A stretch of DNA of 64,000 bases from Diadema setosum. Lineage: Eukaryota > Echinodermata > Echinoidea > Diadematoida > Diadematidae. A program made the position numbers and the translations under genes. Numbering within the stretch: position 1 is the stretch's first letter; each line of letters opens with the position of its first letter. The notes under the pieces were generated by a model, which did no database searches, had not been told where the DNA came from, and was given only the letters and a program-made list of their open reading frames with translations. This document shows positions 14,553-24,992 of the stretch, one piece after another. The stretch spans positions 17,062,844 to 17,126,843 of the forward strand of contig CM067075.1 of assembly GCA_033980235.1 (NCBI GenBank). The letters are read 5' to 3'.

Positions 14553-15387
14553 GTACCGTGTGCAATGACGTCAATTTCTTTTTTGGATTGGTAGATGCCT
14601 CCTTCGGCCCCGAAGGAAACTTCGGCCCGTAACATGTTGTCATACCGTATCGTACCGTACCGTACCGTGTGGAATGACGTCAATTTCTTTTTTTGGATTG
14701 GTAGATGCCTTCTTCGGCCCCGAAGGAAACTTCGGCCCGTAACATGTTGTCATACCGTAACGTACCGTGTGCAATGACGTCAATTTTTTTTTTTCGATAG
14801 GTAGATGCCTTCTTCGACCCCGAAGGAAACTTCGGCCCGTAACATGTTGTCATACCGTACCGTACCGTACCGTGTGAAATGACGTCATTTTTTTTTTTTT
14901 TTTTTGATAGGTAGATGCCTTCTTCGACCCCGAAGGAAACTTCGGCCCGTAACATGTTGTCATACCGTACCGTACCGTGTGCAATGACGTCAATTTTTTT
15001 TTTTTCGATAGGTAGATGCCTTCTTCGACCCCGAAGGAAACTTCGGCCCGTAACATGTTGTCATACCGTACCGTACCGTGTGCAATGACGTCATTTTTTT
15101 TTTTTTTTTTGATAGGTAGATGCCTTCTTCGACCCCGAAGGAAACTTCGGCCCGTAACATGTTGTCATACCGTACCGTACCGTGTGCAATGACGTCAATT
15201 TTTTTTTTCGATAGGTAGATGCCTTCTTCGACCCCGAAGGAAACTTCGGCCCGTAACATGTTGTCATACCGTACCGTACCGTACCGTGTGCAATGACGTC
15301 ATTTTTTTTTTTTTTTTTTTTTTTTTTTTGATAGGTAGATGCCTTCTTCGACCCCGAAGGAAACTTCGGCCCGTAATATGTTGTCAT
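14553..15387. repeat. Tandem array, 8 copies of a ~104-bp unit
   Basis: Each unit carries, in order, a CCGTACCGTACCGTG motif, the palindrome TGACGTCA, a T-run of variable length, TAGGTAGATGCCTTCTTCG, a short hairpin CCGAAG-GAAA-CTTCGG, and CCCGTAACATGTTGTCAT. The TGACGTCA copies start at 14566, 14675, 14775, 14880, 14985, 15086, 15190 and 15294 (spacing 100-109). Length differences come mostly from the T-run and the number of CCGTA repeats. The first two units differ slightly (CTTCGGCCCC instead of CTTCGACCCC). Open frames on the minus strand through this array are artefacts of the repeat. Confidence 0.95.
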
Positions 15388-16134
15388 GAGCACAGTCGTG
15401 TAATGATTCAGATCAGGAGTTGATTTGCTTTCTATATGCCGCTTTTGGTCATTTTATACTGACTTTGAGGCTATGAGTTGTCATGCTTCTGTATATCTTC
15501 TTGCTATTGGAAGTGCAAATAGCGCTTCCAGCACTTACTTACTGTTAGCATTATGTTCAAATTTAGAACATCAAGTTTCAATGGAATGCAACGGCGTAAA
15601 TCCATACTGAGGAGTGGGGGGGGGGGGATGGTCACCATCACCACGATTACAAGCCCATAACCGGACCGGCGCAGCCTTTTTTTTTGGGGGGGGGGAGAAG
15701 CTTTGTGCCCCCCTCCCCCCCCCCCCCCCCCCCCCCCCCCACACACACTTTGAAGGGATCGGATGCCCCATTCTTTTGCATGAAATATAAAGTGGGAGAA
15801 AAGTGGCAGCAACAACATAAAGACTTATGTAAAGACCGGGGGAAGGGTGTGTATGGGGGGGGGGGGGTGTATCCCTCTCCCACACGAGGAAGATTTTGCA
15901 TTTTCAGACCTGAAATTCAGCGATCTGGTGCTCACTTGTAGTGAAAATTTTGTTTTCTTTTCTTTAAAAAAAACAATAAGAAAATGAAATATTCACAATA
16001 TATTATTGAATGACAAAATCGTGGTATTTCAGCTCTTGCTGTGCGACATCACTGTGAAGGCCTACTAAATAATGGGGCCTATCATCGGCGTAGACAGGAT
16101 TTGATCTTATGAGCGGTTATGTGAGGGAACGAAT
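15388..16134. other. Homopolymer-rich spacer between two arrays
   Basis: Contains poly-G at 15616-15627, about 15686-15696 and about 15856-15867, and a 30-base C-tract near 15710-15740. Open frames here translate to poly-Gly or poly-Pro and are not genes. Confidence 0.8.
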
Positions 16135-17228
16135 CAAGAGAGGGGGGAGGGTATGGTAGCGAGCGGAGCGAGAGAGCATGAAAATTTTAACATTTTACAG
16201 TCTAAAAACTGCCGTTTGTAGCTAGACTTTTTTGCTTTGGAAATTAAGGGGGGCCGCATCAGGCGCAACTGCTGGCAATTACTGGTAGCAACACACAGGA
16301 GAATGGCATAGCAGTTAAATGCGAGCGAGCGGGGCGAGTGAGCGTGAAAATTTTGACACTTTACAGTCCAAAGACTACCGTTTGTGGCTGTATTTTTTTC
16401 ACTTTGGAAATTATGGGGGCACACCGGGCGCAACTGCCGGCAATCGGGCAGCAACATCAGAATGGCATAACGATTAAATGCGAGCGAGCGAAGCGAGTGA
16501 GCTTGAAAATTTTTATATTTTACAGTCCCACATGTCCTTTGTGGCTGTACTAGTATTTTTTCGCTTTCGAAATTAAGGGGGGGGGGGGGCGCACCGGGTG
16601 AAAACTGCTGGCAATTACTGGCAGCAACATCAGGAGAATGGCATAATGATTAAATGCGAGCGAGCGAAGCGAGCGAGCACGAAAATTTTAACATTTTACA
16701 GTCTAAAAACTGCCGTTTGTAGCTATACTTTTTCGCTTTGGAAATTAAGGGGGGCCACATCAGGCGCAACTGCTGGCAATTACTGGTAGCAACATCAGGA
16801 GAATGGCATAGCGGTTAAAAGCGAGCGAGCGGAGCGAGCAAGCTTGAAAATTTTGACTTTACAGTCCAAAGACTGCCGTTTGTGGCTGTATTTTTTCGCT
16901 TTGGGAATTAAGGGGGCACACCGGCCGCAACTGCCGGCAATTACTGGCAGCAACATCAGGAGAATGGCATACTGATTAAATGCTAGCGAGCGAAGCGAGT
17001 GAGCTTGAAAATTTTGACATTTTCCAGTCCTAAAAACTGTCGTTTGTAGCTATATTTTCGCTTTGGACATTAAGGGGGGCGCACCGGGTGCACCTGCTGT
17101 CAATCACTGGCAGCAACATCAGGAGAATGGCATAGCGGTTAAATGCGAGCGAGCGGAGCGAGCGAGCTTTAAAATTTTAACATTTTACACTCCAAAAACT
17201 GCCGTTTGTAGCTATATTTTTCGCTTTT
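16135..17228. repeat. Tandem array, 7 copies of a ~163-bp unit
   Basis: Each unit runs GCGAGCGAGCGAAGCGAG, then GAAAATTTTxACATTTTACA, ACTGCCGTTTGT, TTTCGCTTTGGAAATTAAGG, a G-run, GGGCGCAACTGCTGGCAAT, and CAGGAGAATGGCATA. The GAAAATTTT anchors lie at 16180, 16346, 16505, 16681, 16846, 17007 and 17170. Units diverge by scattered substitutions and by G-run length, so the array is older or less homogenised than the neighbouring 104-bp array. No coding role is apparent. Confidence 0.95.
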
Positions 17229-18257
17229 GTTTGTCCCACTTTTATTTGAGAACCATCCCCCCCCCCCCCATCGACGCCTCTATACATATTAGGTTGCTTT
17301 TGTTGTTAAAGTGAAAGATATGCTGCACACTCTTTGATAAATTAGGGAAAAACGTCTATGTCAAAAGTGTACAAAGTTTTCCCTTATCCTGTATAGCGGA
17401 CCTTTTGCATGTTCATGATTGCAATACAACGATCTGGTGCATAGTTCTGGCCATATTTGGACAATTTTCCATTAAGAAAGTTCGAGATTTGTCCTCATCT
17501 CGGGAATTGCTTGGGGGATAAATGATTTGTCTGTCTAAACACTTCCTTTGGGGCGGGGCAAATGCCCCTTTGCCCCCCATAGATTCGACGTCCCTGATCT
17601 TCCCTTGGTATGCCCACAGATGTGTCCTGACTGAGTCATCAGTCACTGTCGTTTCTCAGGAATGATTCAGGAAATGGAGGGGATTCAATTATGGCGATAA
17701 AGTTGTTGTTATTGTTTGTTTGTATGTTTTCGTACATATTTTGCAGATGGTCCCCAGTTACTCGCGTCATAGCATGTTTACATGTAGACCTATACTATTT
17801 GACGTTGTCAACGCCTGAGCCATACCTTACAGTGCATGTCGATGTTACTTTCTTCGCGAGCGAGCGAAGCGAGCGAGCGCTTGAGAAAATTATACATTTT
17901 CCTACAAGATAGAATACTGTTCAGCTCTGTTACCTGTCTGAAGGCCGGCGTACAAACGTCATGCAATATGCCAAAATTGATACAATCACATTTCTGCTTC
18001 CTCCATTTTTTCCCCTCAAAATTCAGGGGGGGGGGGGGATGATTGTACAGGCCATCCCCCCTCCTCCATTTCAGGGGGGGGGGATATATCCCCCCCCCCA
18101 TCCCCCCGGGATTTACGCCCATGATGGAATGATACAAAAGCCTTTTCCGGAAGAGTTTGATATTGCCAATAGGTGAAATTCACTCTGACGACCTAAATCG
18201 ACAAAAGCTTTTTATCTTTTAATAAAAGTACCATCTAAGAGTAGCAAGGGCAACTGC
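17229..18257. other. Spacer with G/C tracts and a detached repeat motif
   Basis: At 17855-17905 a lone GCGAGCGAGCGAAGCGAGCG motif followed by AAAATTATACATTTTCC looks like an orphan piece of the 163-bp unit. At 18027-18115 there are three poly-G and poly-C runs that could pair with one another. No gene recognised. Confidence 0.6.
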
Positions 18258-18887
18258 ATGAGAGTGTATGGTCGACTTTTGGGGGTTTCATTGTTTGTTT
18301 GCTTGTTGTTGTTTATTCTCGAAGTAAAGTTTGATTATTTATGTAAATTGTTGTGCAAGCATGTTGGGATTATTCACAAACTGAAATATCTCTTCCCAAA
18401 GCCAATATTGCATTCTCTTTATACAACTTTATTATTACCTTACTTGAATTACGGAATATTAGCCTGGGGGAATTGCTCAAAGACTAAAATTGATTCGTTA
18501 TTTTTGGTTCATAAAAAGGCCTTGCGGATTATAAATCGAGCACAATTTTTTGATCACACTGATGAATTGTTTGTTTCAAGTAAATTGTTAAAAATTTCTG
18601 ATTTGTATTTATATCTTGTTGGAATTTTCATGTGTAAGTTGAATACTGGTGACCTTCCTAGTATATTTTCCTCAATGTTTGTGAAAAACAGTGATATTCA
18701 TACTTACCCTACAAGACACAGTGAATCCTATCATTTTCCCCCTGTTCGTACAGTTTTAGCCCTTAAGACAATTACATCGACCGGCTCTTCTTTCTGGAAT
18801 GAGTTAGATTCGGTTCGGTTGCACTCAAGTTCTTTAAGCTCCTTTAAGAAAAATCTCAAAGCCAATTTTCTAAAATCCTATGTTTAA
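18258..18887 (+). pseudogene. CR1-like LINE, C-terminal end of ORF2 (5'-truncated)
   Basis: The frame encodes the region following the RT palm of a non-LTR retrotransposon polyprotein. Characteristic pieces are IIHKLKYLFPKPILHSLY, LLPYLNYGILAWGN, VHKKALRIINRAQFFDHTDE, IHTYPTRHSE and SSLSSFKKNLKANFL, ending at a natural stop. These match the thumb/C-terminal part of CR1/L2/jockey-type enzymes, which copy LINE RNA at a nicked target. The first roughly 20 residues of the open frame do not look like LINE, so the insertion probably begins near 18310-18330. The endonuclease and RT palm motifs are absent, so the copy cannot be autonomous. The surviving about 190 codons carry no stop, suggesting a fairly recent insertion. 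Confidence 0.8.
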
Positions 18888-19170
18888 TTATTTTGCCGTA
18901 ATCACTTGAATTTTTTTTTTTGCATATACTCAAATGATGCCTCGCTCGGATGACTTCATTAGTTTGATCAACTTGCTACTTTTCTTAGCATTTATACCAT
19001 AAGTTAATCATAAACATTATATACTATACCTTGTACATCCCGTAAACATTGTAATCTCGATATTTGGAATTTTGCATGTTACGTCACTTCTGACATTGAT
19101 ATACTGTACTAAAACCTATGTTATATTTTTGGAGCCCACATCCTACAAGCTTTGCTTTTAAGTGGGTTCC
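18888..19170 (+). mobile_element. 3' UTR of the CR1-like LINE
   Basis: It follows the LINE stop codon directly. It ends with GAGCCCACATCC then CAAGCTTTGCTTTTAAGTGG. In the second piece AAGC and GCTT pair across TTT, and CCCAC pairs with GTGGG. A short terminal stem-loop of this kind is typical of CR1/L2 3' ends, where the RT recognises its RNA. The exact 3' end was not resolved. Confidence 0.6.
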
Positions 19171-19888
19171 TCATATTACACGCCAATTATATGTCCTTAT
19201 ACATTTGTGCATTATTGGTTCAAACTGACCATTGTGTGAAAAACATTTCTGCTTCAAATCAAATGGAATATAACACTTGTATGAATAATGTGGAATATGG
19301 AACATGAATAAAGTATCACATTGGTACATAAGAAAGATAGAGTAGAAGAAACAAATTAATAATATAAATGTGACATTTCGTAGCATTAACGTCCCTGATA
19401 ACATAAAATACTACAACCGTAAGTAAGGGAGGAAACAATACAGGAGACCATCATCATAAGCAGAGCTTAATTTAAATGGGACGCTATCAAAAAGGCCTAT
19501 GTTTACTTTTATATTCTACCGTTACAGATGAATTATGTCAAACTTATTTCACCGTCCATGAAGAGGGCAGAGTGTGGGATGACAAGTTCTTGCTTATATG
19601 TGTGTGCAGACAGGTTTTGTGGTTATGCCAAGAAAATGTATCAATACACCTCACATGCAAATGATTGTTGTCAAATAGTAGAGATGATGCCATATTGCTT
19701 CTTCAAATGGTTGATTTACGAAAATTTTTCTTGTTTTTCAAATCGCAGATGCGTATTTAATTTCTAATTGCCTTTCTTCATTGGCTCATGTGTAGGAATA
19801 CTATTGTTGTGTGTGTGTCTTTTTTTTTAAGTTACAACGTTGACGCTTAGCAGGCACATGTCATGCTAGTCTGGCAGCATAGGGGGCT
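19171..19888. other. Non-coding DNA, no gene recognised
   Basis: Only short chance open frames on both strands. Nothing supported. Confidence 0.5.
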
Positions 19889-20556
19889 AAGTACTTTTTC
19901 TCTGATATAGTTTTTTTCTTTGTTGATTATTCGTCTTTGGGGTCTCTACAATGATATTCAGGTGGGTGTGGAGTTGTCACCCTTGGGCAATTTTAATTAT
20001 TAAAAATGGCGTCCAAAATGGCCGCCATGAAGCCTAAAAGCCAGAAAAAAAAAATTACATTCGTATGTTATATATCATGTCTGCAACCAGCCAAAGAGCA
20101 AGTATCCATGGCAACCATCTACTCAGGTCTTTAAAAAAGTTTCGATGATTTTCTGCCAAACATTCGGGTAAACATATCCCTCATGCAACAATCACACACA
20201 AAAACTTGATTCAATGTCATTTTTGTGTTTATCATGTGTATTTCAGGGATTTTAAGCTAATTACTTAATGGTTACCATCGCAACTGTCTTGCAACAATTG
20301 TTAAAAATACTTATTCAAGTTGTTTGACCTTTGGACAAATACTCCCATCCAAACATTGGAATATTAGCACTTAAAACACACGATTACATGCATTTTCCTA
20401 GTTTGAGGGCTGCCTGGCGGCCATGTTGGACACCATTTTGAATAATTAAAATTGCCCAAGGGTGAGAGCTCCACACCCACCTGAATATCATTGTAGAGAC
20501 CCCAAAGATAAATAATCAACAAAGAAAAAAAAAACTATATCAGAGAAAAAGTACTT
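19889..20556. mobile_element. Non-autonomous DNA transposon with ~150-bp inverted repeats
   Basis: The left arm starts AAGTACTTTTTCTCTGATAT. The right arm ends in its reverse complement, ATATCAGAGAAAAAGTACTT. Complementarity continues inward for about 150 bases through GGGGTCTCTACAATGATATT, CAGGTGGGTGTGGAG, CACCCTTGGGCAATTTTAAT and an AAAATGG..GGCC motif. The unique centre is about 370 bp with no ORF. Long arms, small size and no coding sequence fit a foldback-type or MITE element mobilised in trans. No clear target duplication was identified, so the superfamily is unassigned. Confidence 0.85.
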
Positions 20557-21678
20557 CGGCCAAAAAATAGCTATTGGCTGCCGGACTATACTCGGTCTCG
20601 TTGGTTATGAAGTTACCACAAGTGTGACTAGAAGCGAAAGAGTTTAATGGGCTTATACTGCTATGGCCGAAGCGAAGGAAAGTCAACACTTTGTTTTTTG
20701 GTGCTTTTAACAGCTGTAGCCAAAAGCCATGTTAAGATAAAGTTTTGTTTTTGATGCTTTTCAAAATCCTAGTTTAAATGTTGTTCTAAGAGCAAGACTG
20801 CCAGAGGAAAATAAGCAATCTGAAAGCGAAAACACGAAGACGTGGTTATGTAACTGAGTATGATCTGGACTGATCACGAAAATACATGATGGACTGTCAG
20901 AGTGAATGAGACAAGCCAACGTGACAGGGGAGTGAAACGTTGAACTGATTGGGATGAAGGGATAGGCTACACTCTTCCTCCCAATGACGCGCATGCCTTT
21001 CATTAATTCTCTACATTATTCCTTGAGTACAAATTCGATCATACTTGTTAGAAACGTGAGGGGGTGATGCGAATTTTGATTGGTTCTTTATTACCAGGCT
21101 GCATTTTGTTTGTTTGTTTTTTGTTTGTTTGCTTCTTTGTATGCTCGGCATTATGAGTCGTTATTGTTAGATATTTCTTGTGGTTGAAGTTGATTTTGTT
21201 TTTTCGTTGAGTTTTATTTTTCTCGAGAGAGTAGAAAGAACCTCACCTGAATTCTGGTCTGCTTGCTTGCTTGATTTGATGTATATGCTTGATAGTCATT
21301 CACTTAAAGTGCAGTCATACTGGATCTATGCAAGATTATAATTTAATATAAGAGACCTTTTTTTTTTTCGAGTTAATATCATTATCCCAGCATTGCAAGG
21401 CATACACACTTTTGTATGTTCTAACTTTGATGTAATGTCTACTGATGTCTAGCAGCTACTTGGTTCTTAGAATTTTGGTCAAGCTTGCTTCGCTCTTGTT
21501 AGAGTTACTCAGAAAGAATACAAACAGTCCTTTTAAGGACTATCACATGGTGACACCACGATAAAAACTCTATTCATATATTAAAGGATGCATGCAACCC
21601 TGCATTCAGAATCCTTTGTTTTCACAGAACTACCTATAATGTGATGTAATCATGGATTTGCTGTGAATATAAACACAA
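20557..21678. other. Non-coding DNA, no gene recognised
   Basis: Contains an irregular (TTTG)n patch at 21107-21135 and otherwise nothing recognised. Confidence 0.5.

Positions 21679-21710
<32 letters not shown>
21679..21710. repeat. (CA)n microsatellite
   Basis: Run of about 15 CA dinucleotides. Confidence 0.9.
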
Positions 21711-21713
<3 letters not shown>

Positions 21714-22852
21714 GAGTTTGTTATGATATTCTTTATTCGAATTTCATTCAATGTCGCTATTTTTCACAATGAGATAAGTTTGATTACGAACAAGAATAAA
21801 CAGCTGTTCTCACTTGTGCTGCCTAATCACATTCTTTTTTTTAGACATACAATAGAATATCTGTTGTTGTTTTTTTCGGAAAATCAAACCATGTATACAA
21901 AAGTGATATCAAACTCTTGATCACCTTGAACAAACTTATCAATATCTGCTTCATAACACTAACACTTGCGCTGCTGAATCACATTTTTAACATATTACAC
22001 ACACACACATTGCACACACACACACACACAAACAAACAAACAAACAAACAAACAGTGGCAAGGGGCGAAGACCTTCCCTAAACATGCCCACCCTTATCCT
22101 AGCCCCATGCCATTCAATAACGCAAATTGGACTTCTATCTACGTGTACTTTTCTTGTTGTATTATCATACAAAATGAGTGCATTTTTTTTTTCGGAGTAG
22201 CAACCTGTGCAAATGAGGCGACTCTGTAAAAAACACACAACCGCAAGTACCGTTCACATCAGAAAAGAAATAAACTGGTTTTAACCAGAGGTAAAACAAC
22301 TTGACCTTTAAGATTCAAATCCTTAAGGGAAACGCAACCTTTCCAAATTAGCTTCGAGCAATCACCCTTGTTCGCAATTGGTATCTAGTTACCACTTTTG
22401 ATTGCTTGAGTCATAACATCTTTTGGCTAAATAGGGGTCCAAATACAACATGGATAATATGCCCACGTTATTATGAGGATCAAGTTTTAGATCCGTAAAA
22501 TTGCAAACGTCCATCACTGTTACTTAACGCTGTAATAATGACACTATCACAACAAACTATTTATGCCACAAAGGCTCCGGTGAATTAGCTATATTGTATT
22601 GAATGAATACATACTCTTTCTTAAACAAAAGGTAAAACAACTTAACGTTCACCATGTAAATCCTCGAGAATAGAATAAAAGTCTGATCCTCGTCTAGGAC
22701 ACCATCGTAAAAGTTGTGACGTAACAGTGAAAGTCACCCTGAAAATCTGATAGGAGAGGAACATGGAACAAAAACCCAAGCTCCAAATTCTGACATTGTC
22801 CAAGGCGGACAAGGCATATTAAATAAGAGCATTTTTCAGAGGGATGAAGGTT
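21711..22852. other. Non-coding DNA with compound (CA)n(AAAC)n repeat
   Basis: At about 21996-22054 a CA run passes into seven AAAC units. The rest has no recognised feature. Confidence 0.6.
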
Positions 22853-23060
22853 CAGGTGTGAGTTTCTTCAATTTGTCTCCCTCTACACTGCCGGCAACCA
22901 GGGACAGCATGGTGGTAGTGTTGCTGGCCGGAAAGCAGAAGATGACAGGTTCGAGTCCCACTGGTTCTTTTTATCCGACATGTTAATTAAAAGATCAGCA
23001 GTTGCGATCTTAACAAATTTCATTTGTATAGGGAGACAAATTGAAGAAACTCACACCTGA
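22853..23060. mobile_element. 208-bp MITE with 30-bp perfect TIRs and tRNA-like core
   Basis: The left terminus begins CAGGTGTGAGTTTCTTCAAT and runs on to TTGTCTCCCT. The right terminus, AGGGAGACAA through GAAACTCACACCTG, is its perfect 30-base reverse complement. Inside, about 22891-22970 resembles a tRNA: AACCAG and CTGGTT at the two ends can pair like an acceptor stem, GGTGGTAGTG sits where the D arm/A box would be, and GGTTCGAGTCC (22948-22958) is a perfect pol III B box. The T stem pairs poorly, so it is not a functional tRNA. The combination suggests a SINE-like pol III unit captured by, or evolved with, a DNA-transposon end. No target duplication is evident. Confidence 0.8.
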
Positions 23061-24570
23061 GAACAATATTATCAACTAGCGCTTCATGGGACCAATACGG
23101 GCGTCATACAGTTAATGACAAAAAAAAAAAAATAACCGCTGATCCACCGTGTCAAATTATGAAGGGTATGTGCTACCTTTGTTCAATCTCCACTGATGTT
23201 AATTCAATTACATTTCAAACGTGAACACCTTTTAATAGAATATCATTTGATCATACAGTGTAAATAGAGACTCACCCTGCCAACAACACATTGTAGAAAG
23301 AGAGTAAATCAAATAATATAAAATTCCTTGTGTCATTTTGTGAAAACTATCATGTAATAAGAAATTAAGGTACGCATCTAAAATATCATTATAGAATGAA
23401 ATCAACGAACAGACCAGGACGCCTTTTTGTTTAATAATCAAACTCGAATAGAGAAGAAGAAAGTACTGTGTTTAAAATTTTCACAGTGTGTTAACATCTG
23501 TTAGAATTATGATTTATTAAAGGAAATAAATTGAGGTGATGTTGGAATGGACTTAATCAAGATCACATTTGCAATAACACCACTCTTACCACTACACTAC
23601 TTTAGTCTAAAAAGGATTTTAAAAGAAGAAACTACAGTCCGACCTCGATTCTCTGGCCATCTCTTTTCCAGATTTCGCTATCATCCGGACGTGCTCACGC
23701 AGAGAAAATAAATAAAGAACATTTTAAATTTAATTAAAACTCCTCGTACAAAACTCACGCGATTTTCTTATGATATTCCTCAAAGAAACATGGATGTTAA
23801 GAATTTTACAAATTAAAATGTTTCCATTTTCGGGAAACGGACAATATTATTAGTGGTCTGGTATTATGTCCGTAATAGTAATGCATTGTCTGATTACCCT
23901 ACAGATACTTCGCTACTACTGGGTCAGCAGCTACATGTACATGTAAATAGAAATCATTTCTCCCATATTTTGTCAAATCTTTTACATCAAAGTACTTTTG
24001 TATTGTATATTCTTCCGTAAATTAAATTGTTTTGGGACACTGATTTTAAATTATTGAGAATAAACGAAATCATATTACTAAACAAATTAGCTCCAAGTTG
24101 ATCATGTTATTACTCATGATTATTAGCAATGTCTTGCCAATTTTTTAATACATGTAACACCCAGTAACACGGATGAAAATCATGAGAGATGAAACAGGGA
24201 CATGGAAAAGAAAGAAGAAGTAGAACACTACATTAGGCGACTCCGGTGAAATCGATATGGTAGCAAAGGGTAAACACACAGACGTGTTCTATCAACGGCC
24301 AAACAGATTAGATGAACTACAGACAGAAGAAATCTCGCTCAAGCGCAGACCACCTCACGTTTTTCGTATCAAGTGATCGCGAACTAGAGAGGAGAGTGAT
24401 AGAATTCTTGACGAAAATTAATATTGATTAATGATAATAATAATAAGAACAGTGATATTGAGTTCGTGGGGAAAAGTCCATAGAACCAATTAACAGATAA
24501 CTACCAGTACTAAATCTGCATCAAGGAAGAATTAAGAGTCGAGCATTATGATGTAGGCCTAATGCTACTT
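23061..24570. other. Non-coding DNA, no gene recognised
   Basis: AT-rich, with no supported gene or repeat beyond a poly-A run near 23120. Confidence 0.5.
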
Positions 24571-24992
24571 TAATGCTGCATTTACACCATGTTCCCGGCG
24601 GCCACGTCAGCCTCATTTGCCCGAAATGTAGTGGGCCGTGGGTAGATGAGGTATTTTCTTATTTATTGACCTTCATATTCTAATCTTGTTTGTTCCAGTC
24701 CTTGCTCCAGTAAACATGTAGCGATTAGAAACGTTATCACGGTGTCTGGTCAAGCTAGACTACGCGATGTTTTCCGTTGCTACGGACCACCAGTTTTGTT
24801 CTCTCTTTAGCACAGTGACTGCCGTGGCATTTTTTTTTTTTTTGACAATTTAAAAATCTGACACGGCATCCAAGGCAATCACGACATGTCACGTTTGCAC
24901 CTCCCATTCTCCTGTCTTACGCTGTCTTACATGAGTCCCGTTTTGTCCACGGTGCCGTTAGCCGCCGGAAACATGGTGTAAACATACCATTA
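24571..24992. mobile_element. 422-bp MITE with 32-bp imperfect TIRs
   Basis: The left end is TAATGCTGCATTTACACCAT followed by GTTCCCGGCGGC. The right end is GCCGCCGGAAACATGGTGTA followed by AACATACCATTA. The ends are complementary at about 27 of 32 positions. The interior carries a poly-T run near 24830 and no ORF. Superfamily not assignable by eye. Confidence 0.7.

Noticed and set aside
14680..15393. Overlapping 70-100-residue minus-strand ORFs with LRAEVSFGVEEG and KKK repeats
   Set aside because: They are translations of the 104-bp tandem array in successive frames. Unit length is not a multiple of three and the Lys runs are T-runs.
15504..15941. Gly- and Pro-rich ORFs on both strands
   Set aside because: Poly-G/poly-C tracts keep the frames open and there is no domain-like sequence.
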